DNA of 23,515 nucleotides, taken from the NCBI GenBank assembly GCA_964477085.1, contig CAYZDF010000043.1:1-23515 (forward strand). Reading direction: 5' to 3'. Shown here one piece after another: positions 1-7,233 of the stretch; the stretch's first letter is position 1; the number at the start of each line of letters is the position of its first letter. Below the pieces are notes generated by a model. The model saw only the letters and a program-made list of their open reading frames with translations. It did no database searches and was not told the DNA's origin. Origin of the DNA: Dichloromethanomonas sp964477085. GTDB lineage: Bacteria > Bacillota > Desulfitobacteriia > Desulfitobacteriales > Syntrophobotulaceae. Made by a program: the position numbers and the translations under genes.

Positions 1-116
1 GGCAGACCCGCCATGATTCATCATCTGGAACTCAGGGGCGGAATACCCTGTCCCGGGTACCGACTCTCACCTACCGCCGGCTCTCTTCAACCTTCCTCAG
101 AATACGTCCCCTTCAA
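1..116 (-). ncRNA. T-box leader, Stem I portion (partial, cut by left edge)
   Basis: Read on the minus strand, this has the hallmarks of T-box Stem I: the distal-bulge AGAGAG (complement of 81-86), the apical GGTGAGAG (complement of 64-71), and a basal helix pairing AGGGG (complement of 108-112) with CCCCT (complement of 34-38). Next to the 5' arm is the GTA of the specifier-loop strand. On the 3' arm the sequence TAT-TCC-G-CCCCTGAG aligns with the AAA-GGC-A-UUCUUGAG of B. subtilis glyQS, which makes the specifier codon UCC (serine) at 40-42. The antiterminator and the regulated gene lie beyond position 1; a serine-related gene such as serS is expected. Family assignment comes from remembered motifs, not a covariance search. 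The short plus-strand reading frame here is antisense and not a gene. Confidence 0.72.
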
Positions 117-141
117 CGTCATATTATTACTAATTTTTTCG

Positions 142-171
142 ATTATAATTTATGATTCATGTTTCTGTCAA
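142..171 (-). promoter_or_regulatory. Sigma-A promoter for the T-box transcript
   Basis: On the minus strand TTGACA (complement of 166-171) and TATAAT (complement of 142-147) are both perfect consensus hexamers with an 18-bp spacer. The predicted start is near 135, about 20 bases before T-box Stem I, so this promoter most likely drives the leader. It also marks the end of the preceding transcription unit (the NlpC/P60 gene ends at 220). Confidence 0.8.
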
Positions 172-219
172 GAAGCGTCCTTTCCTTTAACCTGGTGAAT
201 AACCAACTGCTACATTTTT

Positions 220-885
220 CTATTCAGTAATAATTCTTCTGCTTCCGCGATACGAGCTTGCCCAGTAGGGGCTTTCCAAGGATTCGACTTCCACACAACT
301 TCTGGTTGCAGAAATGAAATTACCGTTGCTGATATAAATACCAACATGACTTGCTCCTGCCCCATTTGTATTGAAGAAAACGAGATCTCCGGGTTGGAGT
401 TTGGACTTGGCAATACCTACTCCTTGCCGGAATTGATCATACGACGTCCGAGGCAGGTTAATACCGTGATCCCTAAAAACACGTTGCACCAGCCCTGAGC
501 AGTCTACTCCGGCTTTTGTTCGTCCGCCCCAGCGATATTTAATTCCTTCCCAGGACAAAACGGATTGAACAATGAGTTTGCGCATCTCCAACACTTCTTT
601 TTTTGCTTCCACCAAGGCAATATTTTGTACAGTTTGACAAGAGAATGTTTGGACTCCAGCCTTTTCTTCCATTATTTTTAGACTGACTTGAGATTGATGA
701 GCCTCAACTAATTCTATATTTTTTTGTTCCGTAATTTTTGTTTCAAACCTTGTCATATTATCGACAGCCTGCATATTTATCGGGGTTACCGCCGCACCAG
801 CAAGAAGAGCTGCCGTCAAGCCAACGACTTGCTTAGGAATAAGCGGACGTTGTCTCGACTCTTCAAATGTAAGTGCAACCTGCAT
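220..885 (-). CDS. NlpC/P60 family cell-wall hydrolase
   Basis: Secreted or membrane-anchored cysteine peptidase of the NlpC/P60 superfamily, expected to cleave peptidoglycan stem peptides (typically gamma-D-Glu to diamino acid). The 221-residue protein has an N-terminal hydrophobic segment (about residues 20-37), a polar linker, and a C-terminal catalytic domain from about 105. The nucleophile is C129 in VDCSGLVQ and the base is H180 in ASHVGIY. The third polar residue, often His in a FIHA motif, is Ser192 (FISA) by spacing. The ATG at 883-885 is chosen because AAAGGAG lies 10 bases upstream; an in-frame extension to 921 would place that ribosome binding site inside the gene. It lies about 240 bases downstream of the CHASE2 gene on the same strand and could be co-transcribed. 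Family assignment is firm; the physiological role is unknown. Confidence 0.88.
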   Translation of the reverse strand: MQVALTFEESRQRPLIPKQVVGLTAALLAGAAVTPINMQAVDNMTRFETKITEQKNIELVEAHQSQVSLKIMEEKAGVQTFSCQTVQNIALVEAKKEVLEMRKLIVQSVLSWEGIKYRWGGRTKAGVDCSGLVQRVFRDHGINLPRTSYDQFRQGVGIAKSKLQPGDLVFFNTNGAGASHVGIYISNGNFISATRSCVEVESLESPYWASSYRGSRRIITE

Positions 886-1034
886 TATAATGTGACTCCT
901 TTCTGGTTCAATTACAAACAATCTACTGTAAGTTTTTATGCAATCCCGAATAGGATTATTCTTTCAATCTTTAGAATCATAGATGTTCATTTGATTCCTG
1001 ATTTAGTATAGTCTATTCACTTCAACTCCCATTT

Positions 1035-1059
1035 GGTAAAACAACCTGTTGTTTTCACC
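1035..1059. repeat. Inverted repeat between the CHASE2 and NlpC/P60 genes
   Basis: GGTAAAACAAC and GTTGTTTTCACC face each other across a 2-base loop, with one bulged base. On the plus strand the hairpin is followed by a T-rich run, but there is no plus-strand gene to terminate. On the minus strand it sits between two co-oriented genes and lacks a following T-tract. It may be a processing or weak termination structure. The rest of 886-1129 shows no gene. Confidence 0.4.
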
Positions 1060-1129
1060 TTTATCTTTTATCCTCTGGATATTGTCTGATTTTTTACGCC
1101 CTGCTCATTACTTGATAATATCTCATTCA

Positions 1130-2299
1130 TTAGCGTTTTGGAGACATAACGTTTCTAATATTCCCTTGACCCGATTTTTTTTCAAGGTACTGAGCTGCTA
1201 ACGACGAGATATATGCCAGAATTAATCCGAGTAAAGTATAAAAATAGGGTAATAGTAGTCCCTGAGTTGAATACACATAGTAAACAATACCGGAGTAGCC
1301 GACAATCAAAAGAGCTAATATTACTGCACCCCATCTTGCTCTGACCCATTCAAACAAGAAATAGCCAAAGATAGAAACGAGAACAACAATCATCAATGCC
1401 TTCGATTTTGAAGCATGCGTATAAAGCTCATTGTCTAAGAGAGCTTGAATAATATTGGCATGGATCTCCACACCATACATCTGGGTTTTACCCATAGGAG
1501 TTAAGAATTGATCCAACATACCCGCAGAATATGGTCCGATCATGACGATACTATTCCTGAAATAAGCAGGATCAACCTCTCCCTGCATAACCCGCCATAC
1601 AGGAATAATTTCAAATTTAGAATCAACTGGAGGAGATGCATAAGAGAACCCTACCTGGAGACTCTCGTCGATGGGTATTTTTTCTGTTCCTCTTTTCCAG
1701 TTATAATCGTCATCCCAGGTTATTCGGTTTGCTTCAGGAAGCATCAGGTTAGCTAACCTGACATCAATAATCGGAATGATTTCCCCGTCTAAAGTTGGAA
1801 TACCCAAAAGAACTTTGCGAACGACATTATCCTTATCAGGTAAAACATTGATATGTCCGATTCTTTCCTCAGATATATCTATAATGGGTAATTTGAGGTA
1901 TTCTTGTTCGACTTCATTCTTTGATTTTTGGAGGGCTTTAAATTCAAAGTAAACGGGCAAAAAAACATTATCGTGCTTGGCAACAACTTCAGCTAAGGCC
2001 TTATCCTCTTCGGGATTACTGCTTTGCTCAGTGAACAGAATATCTGTCCAAACAGCCGCAGCACCAATTGACGCAATTTTGTCAATCAGATTTGCCATCT
2101 CAGACCTTGACCAAGGAAATTGACCGATTTTTTCTAAGCTTTCAGTATCAATAGCTAAAATCTTTATTCTGGAATCAACGGGTCGGGTTTTCGTCGTTAA
2201 TTTATCTGTTAAGGGATTTTCGATAAAATAGAATGATTCAAAATGCAAGAAAAAAACCATAATCCAGCCAATGATAATTGCGGTAATCAGTTTCTTCAA
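1130..2299 (-). CDS. Stand-alone CHASE2-domain membrane sensor protein
   Basis: The 389-residue protein has an N-terminal transmembrane segment (about 3-25), a large extracytoplasmic CHASE2 domain (about 30-290), and three transmembrane helices (about 300-375). CHASE2 features include the early VDSRIKILAID strand, the PWSR segment and the GAAAVWTDILF strand, plus a late MYGVEIHANIIQALL segment just before the membrane helices. CHASE2 is an extracellular sensory domain, usually fused to a nucleotide cyclase, histidine kinase or serine/threonine kinase. Here the protein ends about 15 residues after the last helix with no output domain, and no effector fragment follows downstream. The start is a TTG (2297-2299) with AGGGGGT about 8 bases upstream. 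A separate partner is presumably needed for signalling; none is evident. Confidence 0.82.
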   Translation of the reverse strand: MKKLITAIIIGWIMVFFLHFESFYFIENPLTDKLTTKTRPVDSRIKILAIDTESLEKIGQFPWSRSEMANLIDKIASIGAAAVWTDILFTEQSSNPEEDKALAEVVAKHDNVFLPVYFEFKALQKSKNEVEQEYLKLPIIDISEERIGHINVLPDKDNVVRKVLLGIPTLDGEIIPIIDVRLANLMLPEANRITWDDDYNWKRGTEKIPIDESLQVGFSYASPPVDSKFEIIPVWRVMQGEVDPAYFRNSIVMIGPYSAGMLDQFLTPMGKTQMYGVEIHANIIQALLDNELYTHASKSKALMIVVLVSIFGYFLFEWVRARWGAVILALLIVGYSGIVYYVYSTQGLLLPYFYTLLGLILAYISSLAAQYLEKKSGQGNIRNVMSPKR

Positions 2300-2618
2300 A
2301 AGACAACCCCCTCGAAATTAAGTATCAGTGTTAAACACAGCCGTCTCTCACCGTTTTATTATTATAAATCTTAACACCTGTGAACTGACTCCTCATAAAT
2401 TCAACATAATCAAACAAAAACCTTCTAGACCTATAATATTTCTGACATCCAAATTAGGATTATTCATTTTCCTTGTTAGTATTAGACTAATCTTAGTGTA
2501 GTAGTTGGGGAAAAAACTATGCATAAAATTTTCGATTAAAGCGGGTTGATCTCTTTGATTGAAAAAAACCGCTTTTTAAATCAATTCCCAACAAATCTAA
2601 AAACCATATAAGAATTAG
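2300..2618. other. Intergenic region upstream of the CHASE2 gene
   Basis: No coding region is seen. On the minus strand a TATAAT (complement of 2361-2366) about 60 bases from the TTG start is a possible -10, but no good -35 accompanies it. AAAGCGG (2538-2544) and CCGCTTT (2569-2575) form an inverted repeat with a 24-base loop; it lacks a proper T-tract and its role is unclear. Confidence 0.35.
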
Positions 2619-2644
2619 AAAAAGTCCGGCTATTTTAAGCCGGA
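2619..2644 (-). terminator. Rho-independent terminator of the kinase-regulator-Nudix operon
   Basis: On the minus strand TCCGGCT and AGCCGGA form a perfect 7-bp GC-rich stem (2638-2644 with 2625-2631) around a 6-base loop, followed by CTTTTT. The stem overlaps the stop codon of the Nudix gene (2630-2632). Confidence 0.85.
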
Positions 2645-3031
2645 TTTACTATTTTCTGCTATCAACTTATTTACAAAAGGGATATCTGCCGAGGCAAAAT
2701 CATAAATTAAAAGGTCTTTGATATCAACCCACCTGGCTTCATCATGAACGTTTAATAAATATCTTTCATCAAGCATCTTCCCTGTAAACCCTAATAACTC
2801 CATTTCTTTTCCTTGGTATTCAAAAAGACTGTTGGCAAAATAACCCTCAATGTGAATTCTAACCTGAAACTCTTCCATCATCTCACGATGTAGGCATTGT
2901 TCGGGCGTTTCGGCTATCTCCAGTTTACCTCCCGGGAACTCCCACTTACCAGGCAAGGTGTCTTTGGAACTGCGGCGAGCTATAAATACCTTATCATCCT
3001 TAACAAGGATAGCAGCTGCAACTTGAATCAT
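2630..3031 (-). CDS. MutT-like Nudix hydrolase ((d)NTP pyrophosphatase)
   Basis: A 133-residue single-domain Nudix protein, close in length to E. coli MutT. The Nudix box is present as G-x5-E-x7-REMMEE (GGKLEIAE then HREMMEEF, about residues 34-57), with the glycine of the usual xGU ending replaced by Gln. The GKWEFPGGK segment before it is typical of the MutT / 8-oxo-dGTP diphosphatase subgroup that removes oxidised nucleotides from the pool. It begins 2 bases after the response regulator stop, so it is the last gene of that operon and ends in a terminator. The exact substrate cannot be read from sequence; CTP- or 5-methyl-dCTP-type activities are also known in this subgroup. Confidence 0.85.
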   Translation of the reverse strand: MIQVAAAILVKDDKVFIARRSSKDTLPGKWEFPGGKLEIAETPEQCLHREMMEEFQVRIHIEGYFANSLFEYQGKEMELLGFTGKMLDERYLLNVHDEARWVDIKDLLIYDFASADIPFVNKLIAENSKSGLK

Positions 3032-3033
3032 AT

Positions 3034-3720
3034 TTATTTTACAATCCGATAGTGTTTGGTCGGTCTTCCTATTGCCCCGTATTCCAGAGCCACTTCAACC
3101 TTACCCTTTTCAACGAGATACTCAAGATAACGCCACGCCGTAATTTTAGAGAGTGATAAAGCATCTGCAATCTGTTGACAAGAAAGGGACGTATTCTGAC
3201 TGTCCATATAGTTCAGAAGTTGTTTCAGGGTAAGAAAATGCACGCCTTTGGGCAGAGAAGAAAGGGTATTGAGGCCACCGATATCAACCGAATAATTATA
3301 TTGATCTAATTCATCCTGACTGACGTCAGCATGTTCAACAATTAACTGACGGAGGTTAAGATAATTTAATAAAGCTTGTTGCAGTCGTTCAAAATCAAAC
3401 GGCTTAATTAAATAATCAACAGCACCATAACGAAGTGTTTCCTGGATCGTGGCTGTATCCTTTGCCGCCGTTACCAGGATGATATCTGTCGGAATATTAT
3501 CATGGCGAATCTGTTTAAGGAGGTTTAATCCACTTCCATTCGGCAAGAAAATATCAAGGAGAATCAAATCAGGCTGTAACTCTTTGATCTTGGTTAAAGC
3601 ATCTCCTTCTGATGTACTAGTCCCAATGACCTTAAAAGGTGCTACCTTCTCCGTAAATTGTTTGTTGATACATGCCACCATCGGATCATCTTCGACAATA
3701 AAAACACGAATTAGTTCCAT
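3034..3720 (-). CDS. CitB/DcuR-family two-component response regulator
   Basis: Cytoplasmic DNA-binding regulator of 228 residues. The N-terminal receiver domain (1-120) has acidic residues E10, D11 and D12, phospho-acceptor D56 (LILLDIFLP), T84 and K106 (LIKPFDF). The C-terminal part (about 155-225) reads as a helix-turn-helix (SCQQIADALSLSKITAWRYL) of the kind found in CitB/DctR/MalR regulators of carboxylate uptake and metabolism. Its ATG overlaps the end of the kinase gene by 10 bases, so translation is probably coupled and the kinase is its partner. No carboxylate transporter or lyase gene is nearby, so the regulated genes are elsewhere. Confidence 0.9.
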   Translation of the reverse strand: MELIRVFIVEDDPMVACINKQFTEKVAPFKVIGTSTSEGDALTKIKELQPDLILLDIFLPNGSGLNLLKQIRHDNIPTDIILVTAAKDTATIQETLRYGAVDYLIKPFDFERLQQALLNYLNLRQLIVEHADVSQDELDQYNYSVDIGGLNTLSSLPKGVHFLTLKQLLNYMDSQNTSLSCQQIADALSLSKITAWRYLEYLVEKGKVEVALEYGAIGRPTKHYRIVK

Positions 3721-5327
3721 TCTAGACTTCCTCCTTGTTCCTCATCAATTAACGCATCAAAAGGAATATTAACATAGAAAGAGGTTCCTTTGGCATCAGA
3801 CTTATAATAGATTTCGCCATTTGCCACTTTGACCCTGCTTTTGACATTTGCCAAACCATAACCTGTTCCGTTTGTTTTAGTTGTAAATCCGGGTTCATAA
3901 ATCTTTTCACCAATACCAGGTAGTATTCCTTGACCGTTATCCCGAACTTCAATTTTAATGAGAGTTTCCGTTTGTTTAATGGATACGAACACTTCAGGAT
4001 TTTTGGAAAAGGCTTTAGCCGCATCAAAAGCATTCTCGATCAGATTTCCCAGGACGATGACAATAGCGTGGTCATCGAAATAATCTGGTAAAGAAAAGAG
4101 ATAACTATCCCGATCAATTTCAAAGTTAATTCGTTTTTCTTCCGCTTCACTGGCTTTGCCCATTAAAAGTCCCGTTACAGCATTGATCCGAAAATTACCC
4201 AAAAGACAACTCATCAACGTCTTCTCGTCAATAGCAACACGAGAGACATAGCGTTTAGCTTCTTCATAGGAACCAAGCTCCAGGAGTCCGGATATAGCAT
4301 GGAGTTTGTTGGAAAACTCATGTGTCCTGGCGCGTAATGCTTCGACGATCCTTTTAACACCTGTAAGCTCTTCAGCAAGAAGACTAACTTCTGTCAGATT
4401 ACTAAAGGTAATAACCGTTCCGGCAATCTTATCTTTGATAAAAATAGGGATACTATCCGATATCACGATATTACCATTGATGGATATCTGCTTGTTATAG
4501 TGAGGTCGCTTAGTCTGGATAACCAGCGGAAGTGGCGAATCCGAAATAATATCTGTTATCTTTTCACCCACTAATTTTGTATCAGACGGGAATAATAACT
4601 GGGCAGAATGATTGATTACCGTAATATTAAGGTGTTCATCCGTAGCAATGATCCCTTCTTTAACCGAATGTAGGATCCCTTCTCTTTCAATCAAGCGAGT
4701 ACCAATTTCGTGTGGTTCCATGCCAAAGAGCCTTTTCTTAATATTATTAGCTAAAAACAAGGAAAGCAGTAGGATAACTAATAAGGCCAGAGGAAGAACC
4801 AAATACACCGAGCGGTAGAGTTGAGAAAGAATAAGCTTAAGATCAGGTTCAAGAAAAGCTGCCACTACCGCCCCCTCTTGATGGTCATTGTTCATAATGG
4901 GAGCAAAAGCCCGAATGGAAGGAGTAGAATAAGCTGTCGATCTTGAGATGTACGCTTCACCATGTAGAACTCTTATCTTATCCTCCCCCATCACTTCAGT
5001 ATGCACTTGAAAAGGATAAGGATCAATCAAAGCCGAACCAGTCATATCAATGAAAATAACATAGGCACCTGAGCGGCTTTTCAAATCATTTGAAACATTT
5101 TGCAAGAGATCAATATCAATAGGTTCTCTGGAAAAGGCTTTCTTAACAGTATCATCTCCTGCAACACCCATCGCTATTTCCATAACTTCTTTCTCCATTC
5201 GCACTTCAAAAAAATCCATAAAGCTGATATAGAGAAAGGATATAGTCAACAACAGCGGTATAAAACCACTGATTGAAGCTATAACGAACACTTGAAATCT
5301 TAAAGAAAATGGGCCTTTTGTTTTCAT
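3711..5327 (-). CDS. CitA/DcuS-type sensor histidine kinase
   Basis: Membrane sensor kinase of 538 residues. Two transmembrane segments (about 12-36 and 172-194) flank an extracytoplasmic Cache-like sensor domain. A cytoplasmic PAS domain (about 215-315), a dimerisation/phosphorylation helix with H336 in the ARTHEFSNKLHA motif, and an ATPase domain follow (N-box GNLIENAFDAA with N432, G1 DNGQGI, G2 TNGTGYGLANV). The HEFxNKLH box places it with kinases that sense citrate or C4-dicarboxylates (CitA, DcuS, MalK). The ATG at 5325-5327 has GGAG 5 bases upstream; an extension to a TTG at 5351 lacks a better site. It heads the kinase-regulator-Nudix operon. The ligand is not predictable here. Confidence 0.9.
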   Translation of the reverse strand: MKTKGPFSLRFQVFVIASISGFIPLLLTISFLYISFMDFFEVRMEKEVMEIAMGVAGDDTVKKAFSREPIDIDLLQNVSNDLKSRSGAYVIFIDMTGSALIDPYPFQVHTEVMGEDKIRVLHGEAYISRSTAYSTPSIRAFAPIMNNDHQEGAVVAAFLEPDLKLILSQLYRSVYLVLPLALLVILLLSLFLANNIKKRLFGMEPHEIGTRLIEREGILHSVKEGIIATDEHLNITVINHSAQLLFPSDTKLVGEKITDIISDSPLPLVIQTKRPHYNKQISINGNIVISDSIPIFIKDKIAGTVITFSNLTEVSLLAEELTGVKRIVEALRARTHEFSNKLHAISGLLELGSYEEAKRYVSRVAIDEKTLMSCLLGNFRINAVTGLLMGKASEAEEKRINFEIDRDSYLFSLPDYFDDHAIVIVLGNLIENAFDAAKAFSKNPEVFVSIKQTETLIKIEVRDNGQGILPGIGEKIYEPGFTTKTNGTGYGLANVKSRVKVANGEIYYKSDAKGTSFYVNIPFDALIDEEQGGSLEWN

Positions 5328-5758
5328 ATCTTCTCCAGCTGAAATGATCAATTATTTCTTAAGTTTAACAAATTATTTCTTCTCTTTCTATCTTTTATTA
5401 AAATTAAAAATGTATAATTGAAATTATTATATTATTTGCAATGTATTTAACAATTAATTTCATTATTTTCTAATTGAACTATTATCAGTAATTTAATTTA
5501 ATATAAATTTTTTTCATTGAATATACAATTCCTCTGTAATTGAGATAATATTAGATAAGACTTAAAATAGACTCATAATCCCTATGGTAATAAAGTACTT
5601 CTTTGGGTTTTAAATCTAATTTTAAAAATTTGTTTTTTGATTTCAAACAAATGTTAAGCTTTCAAGTTTATGAATAAAGTCCAATTTATTTCATCGTATC
5701 ATAATAATCAATCGGAGAAAACTATCATTGTAATATTAAAAAAAGAGGGTGAAAAAAG
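5328..5758. other. AT-rich divergent intergenic region (kinase / spore protein)
   Basis: About 430 bases of very AT-rich sequence with no supported gene. It must carry the kinase promoter (minus) and the spore-protein promoter (plus). For the latter, TGAATA (5671-5676) and CATCGTA (5692-5698) resemble sigma-G -35 and -10 elements, but the 15-base spacer is short, so this is only a hint. AGAGGGTGA at 5744-5752 is the spore gene ribosome binding site. Confidence 0.5.
5426..5453 (-). promoter_or_regulatory. Candidate sigma-A promoter of the histidine kinase operon
   Basis: On the minus strand TTGTTA (complement of 5448-5453), a 16-bp spacer and a perfect TATAAT (complement of 5426-5431) lie about 100 bases before the kinase start. 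The region is so AT-rich that chance matches are likely. Confidence 0.4.
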
Positions 5759-6115
5759 ATGGGAAAAAATGTTTTCTTAGATCAATTAAAATATGAGGTT
5801 TCTAACGAATTAGGTTATATCAACACAAATGTGAATAACGCCAATTTTGAGGTTTCTGAAGAGTTAAGTATTCCGTCCGGTTCTAGTTATAGTCATACTC
5901 CTAAAGACCAGTATTCCCAATTTTTAAACAATGCTAAATTTGAAGTCGCTAGCGAGCTTGGAATCTCACTGAATCAGGGTTATAACGGTGACATTACTTC
6001 CAGGGATGCCGGTCGAATAGGTGGCCGTATTGGTGGCAAGATCGGTGGTAATATGGTTAGAAAAATGATTGAATACGCAGAAAACCATATGCGAGACACG
6101 GGTGGACAATTATAA
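5759..6115 (+). CDS. Alpha/beta-type small acid-soluble spore protein, enlarged with three protease-site-like motifs
   Basis: DNA-coating spore protein of the alpha/beta SASP family, made in the forespore and degraded at germination by the GPR protease. The C-terminal half carries the family signature: SRDAGRIGG, a short GRIGGKIGG repeat, and the helix MVRKMIEYAE (about 99-108). The N-terminal half holds LDQLKYEVSNELG, the usual family opening. The GPR-recognition-like motif occurs three times, YEVSNELG (12-19), FEVSEELS (30-37) and FEVASELG (62-69), in place of the usual single copy. At 118 residues it is nearly twice the usual 60-70. It is monocistronic, with a clear ribosome binding site 7 bases before the ATG and a terminator just after. 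Family assignment is strong; internal duplication is my reading of the sequence. Confidence 0.88.
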   Translation: MGKNVFLDQLKYEVSNELGYINTNVNNANFEVSEELSIPSGSSYSHTPKDQYSQFLNNAKFEVASELGISLNQGYNGDITSRDAGRIGGRIGGKIGGNMVRKMIEYAENHMRDTGGQL

Positions 6116-6138
6116 AACTAAAATAAAGAATCTTTATC

Positions 6139-6169
6139 AAAAGAGGACCAAAATATTTGGTCCTCTTTT
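6139..6169 (+). terminator. Rho-independent terminator after the spore protein gene
   Basis: A perfect 14-bp stem (6139-6152 with 6156-6169, core GAGGACC/GGTCCTC) with a 3-base loop ends in TTTT. Its symmetry means it could also act on the minus strand, ending the fdhD transcript about 140 bases after that gene. Confidence 0.9.
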
Positions 6170-6306
6170 CATGTCTGAACATATAATTCTATTTTATAGC
6201 ATTTTCTCCGACTATTGAGTAGTGTTAAAACCATGTTTATGAACTATTAAAACTAATTAAAAAAATTTAAACTATTTCTTCTTCGGTATAATAATTATAA
6301 AACTTT

Positions 6307-7089
6307 TTATTCCATTAGTATACGCTCAGCACAAGAGTATGTATTGAGCCGTCCATCCCGAGCGAAACCGATTAAAGATATATCCAGGTCTTCTGCCAAG
6401 TCAATAGCTAAATCAGTAGGTGCCGCTTTGGAAATAATAACAGGAAGATTAGCTCGGGCTGCTTTAATCACAATCTCGGATGAGATTCGTCCACTGAGTA
6501 CCAAGCATTTATCTTCGGTAGAGATTTGCTGTAGAATAATAGTTCCTAAAATTTTATCGACCGTATTGTGTCTGCCGATATCCTCATAAAAAAATAAAAA
6601 AGATTCTCCGTAAGCTAAGGCGGCACTATGCACTCCCCCAGTTAAATGGTAAACCTGTGATTTCTGTTCCAACATATTTATGAGTTGTAAACAGGTCTTC
6701 GCTTTTAGAGTTAGAGATGATTCAACACGCTTTACTTGTTTTGCATCATTAATAAAATATAATCCAGCCCTGCCCTTACCACAGCAACTTGCGATGTTTC
6801 GCCTGAGGAAACTGCTATTATTGACAAGTTTACTTATTTTTACCTGCAAAATCCCTTCGCTTTGCTGATGGATATCAGCTATGTCAGGTAGACAGTTAAT
6901 AATACCTTCGCTATATAAAAAACCGACACCCAATTCCGTTAAATCCTGGGGTGAACATACCATTGTGACAATCTCATCTCCGTTAAGAAACAAGGTAAGA
7001 GGAAATTCGATGACAACATCGTCTTCCATATCCTTAAATTGGTCATGCTGAAATCTTATTATGGATTTTTGACTATATATCTTTGTCAA
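6307..7089 (-). CDS. fdhD: Formate dehydrogenase accessory sulfurtransferase FdhD
   Basis: Cytoplasmic protein that passes sulfur from a cysteine desulfurase to the Mo/W-bis-pyranopterin cofactor, which formate dehydrogenase needs for activity. The 260-residue protein has the usual family length and features: VVIEFPLTLFLNG near the N-terminus, the cysteine loop IASCCGKGR (C102, C103), GGVHSAAL, the strongly conserved EDIGRHNTVDK, and SGRISSEIV near the C-terminus. I choose the TTG at 7087-7089, which has AAGAGGT 9 bases upstream; a longer frame to 7200 would add a poorly conserved hydrophobic stretch and run through the promoter. No formate dehydrogenase gene lies in the window, so it serves an enzyme encoded elsewhere. 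It is transcribed divergently from the serine acetyltransferase gene. Confidence 0.93.
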   Translation of the reverse strand: MTKIYSQKSIIRFQHDQFKDMEDDVVIEFPLTLFLNGDEIVTMVCSPQDLTELGVGFLYSEGIINCLPDIADIHQQSEGILQVKISKLVNNSSFLRRNIASCCGKGRAGLYFINDAKQVKRVESSLTLKAKTCLQLINMLEQKSQVYHLTGGVHSAALAYGESFLFFYEDIGRHNTVDKILGTIILQQISTEDKCLVLSGRISSEIVIKAARANLPVIISKAAPTDLAIDLAEDLDISLIGFARDGRLNTYSCAERILME

Positions 7090-7117
7090 GTCTATCAACC
7101 TCTTAGACAAGATTAGC

Positions 7118-7146
7118 AAAATAAAACAAAACATTCTACTTGTCAA
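7118..7146 (-). promoter_or_regulatory. Promoter of fdhD
   Basis: On the minus strand a perfect TTGACA (complement of 7141-7146), a 17-bp spacer and TATTTT (complement of 7118-7123) give a start near 7111, about 20 bases ahead of the TTG start codon. The -35 element overlaps that of the divergent promoter. Confidence 0.6.
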
Positions 7147-7169
7147 AAAAATAATATATATTCTATAAT
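7140..7169 (+). promoter_or_regulatory. Promoter of the serine O-acetyltransferase gene
   Basis: TTGTCA (7140-7145), an 18-bp spacer and a perfect TATAAT (7164-7169) lie about 65 bases before the ATG at 7234. The -35 hexamer overlaps the fdhD -35 on the other strand, so RNA polymerase could probably occupy only one promoter at a time. Confidence 0.65.
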
Positions 7170-7233
7170 AAGTACTGAAAATAATTCCTACTATTCTCAT
7201 CGGAAAACTGGCAAAAGGATTGGAGAATATGCT

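Noticed and set aside
13..198. Plus-strand 61-codon reading frame
   Set aside because: It is antisense to the T-box leader and its promoter, has no ribosome binding site and no protein-like composition.
2538..2575. AAAGCGG...CCGCTTT as a terminator
   Set aside because: The loop is 24 bases and no proper T-run follows on the minus strand; the clear terminator for that operon is at 2619-2644.
5671..5698. Sigma-G promoter for the spore protein (TGAATA...CATCGTA)
   Set aside because: The hexamers look right but the 15-base spacer is shorter than the usual 17-18, so I mention it only as a hint.
5401..5700. Possible CRISPR or origin-like repeats in the AT-rich stretch
   Set aside because: No regularly spaced repeats and no DnaA-box cluster were seen; it is simply AT-rich promoter DNA.
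7090..7200. Hydrophobic N-terminal extension of FdhD
   Set aside because: The region holds both divergent promoters, and the TTG at 7087-7089 has a good Shine-Dalgarno and gives the normal family length.
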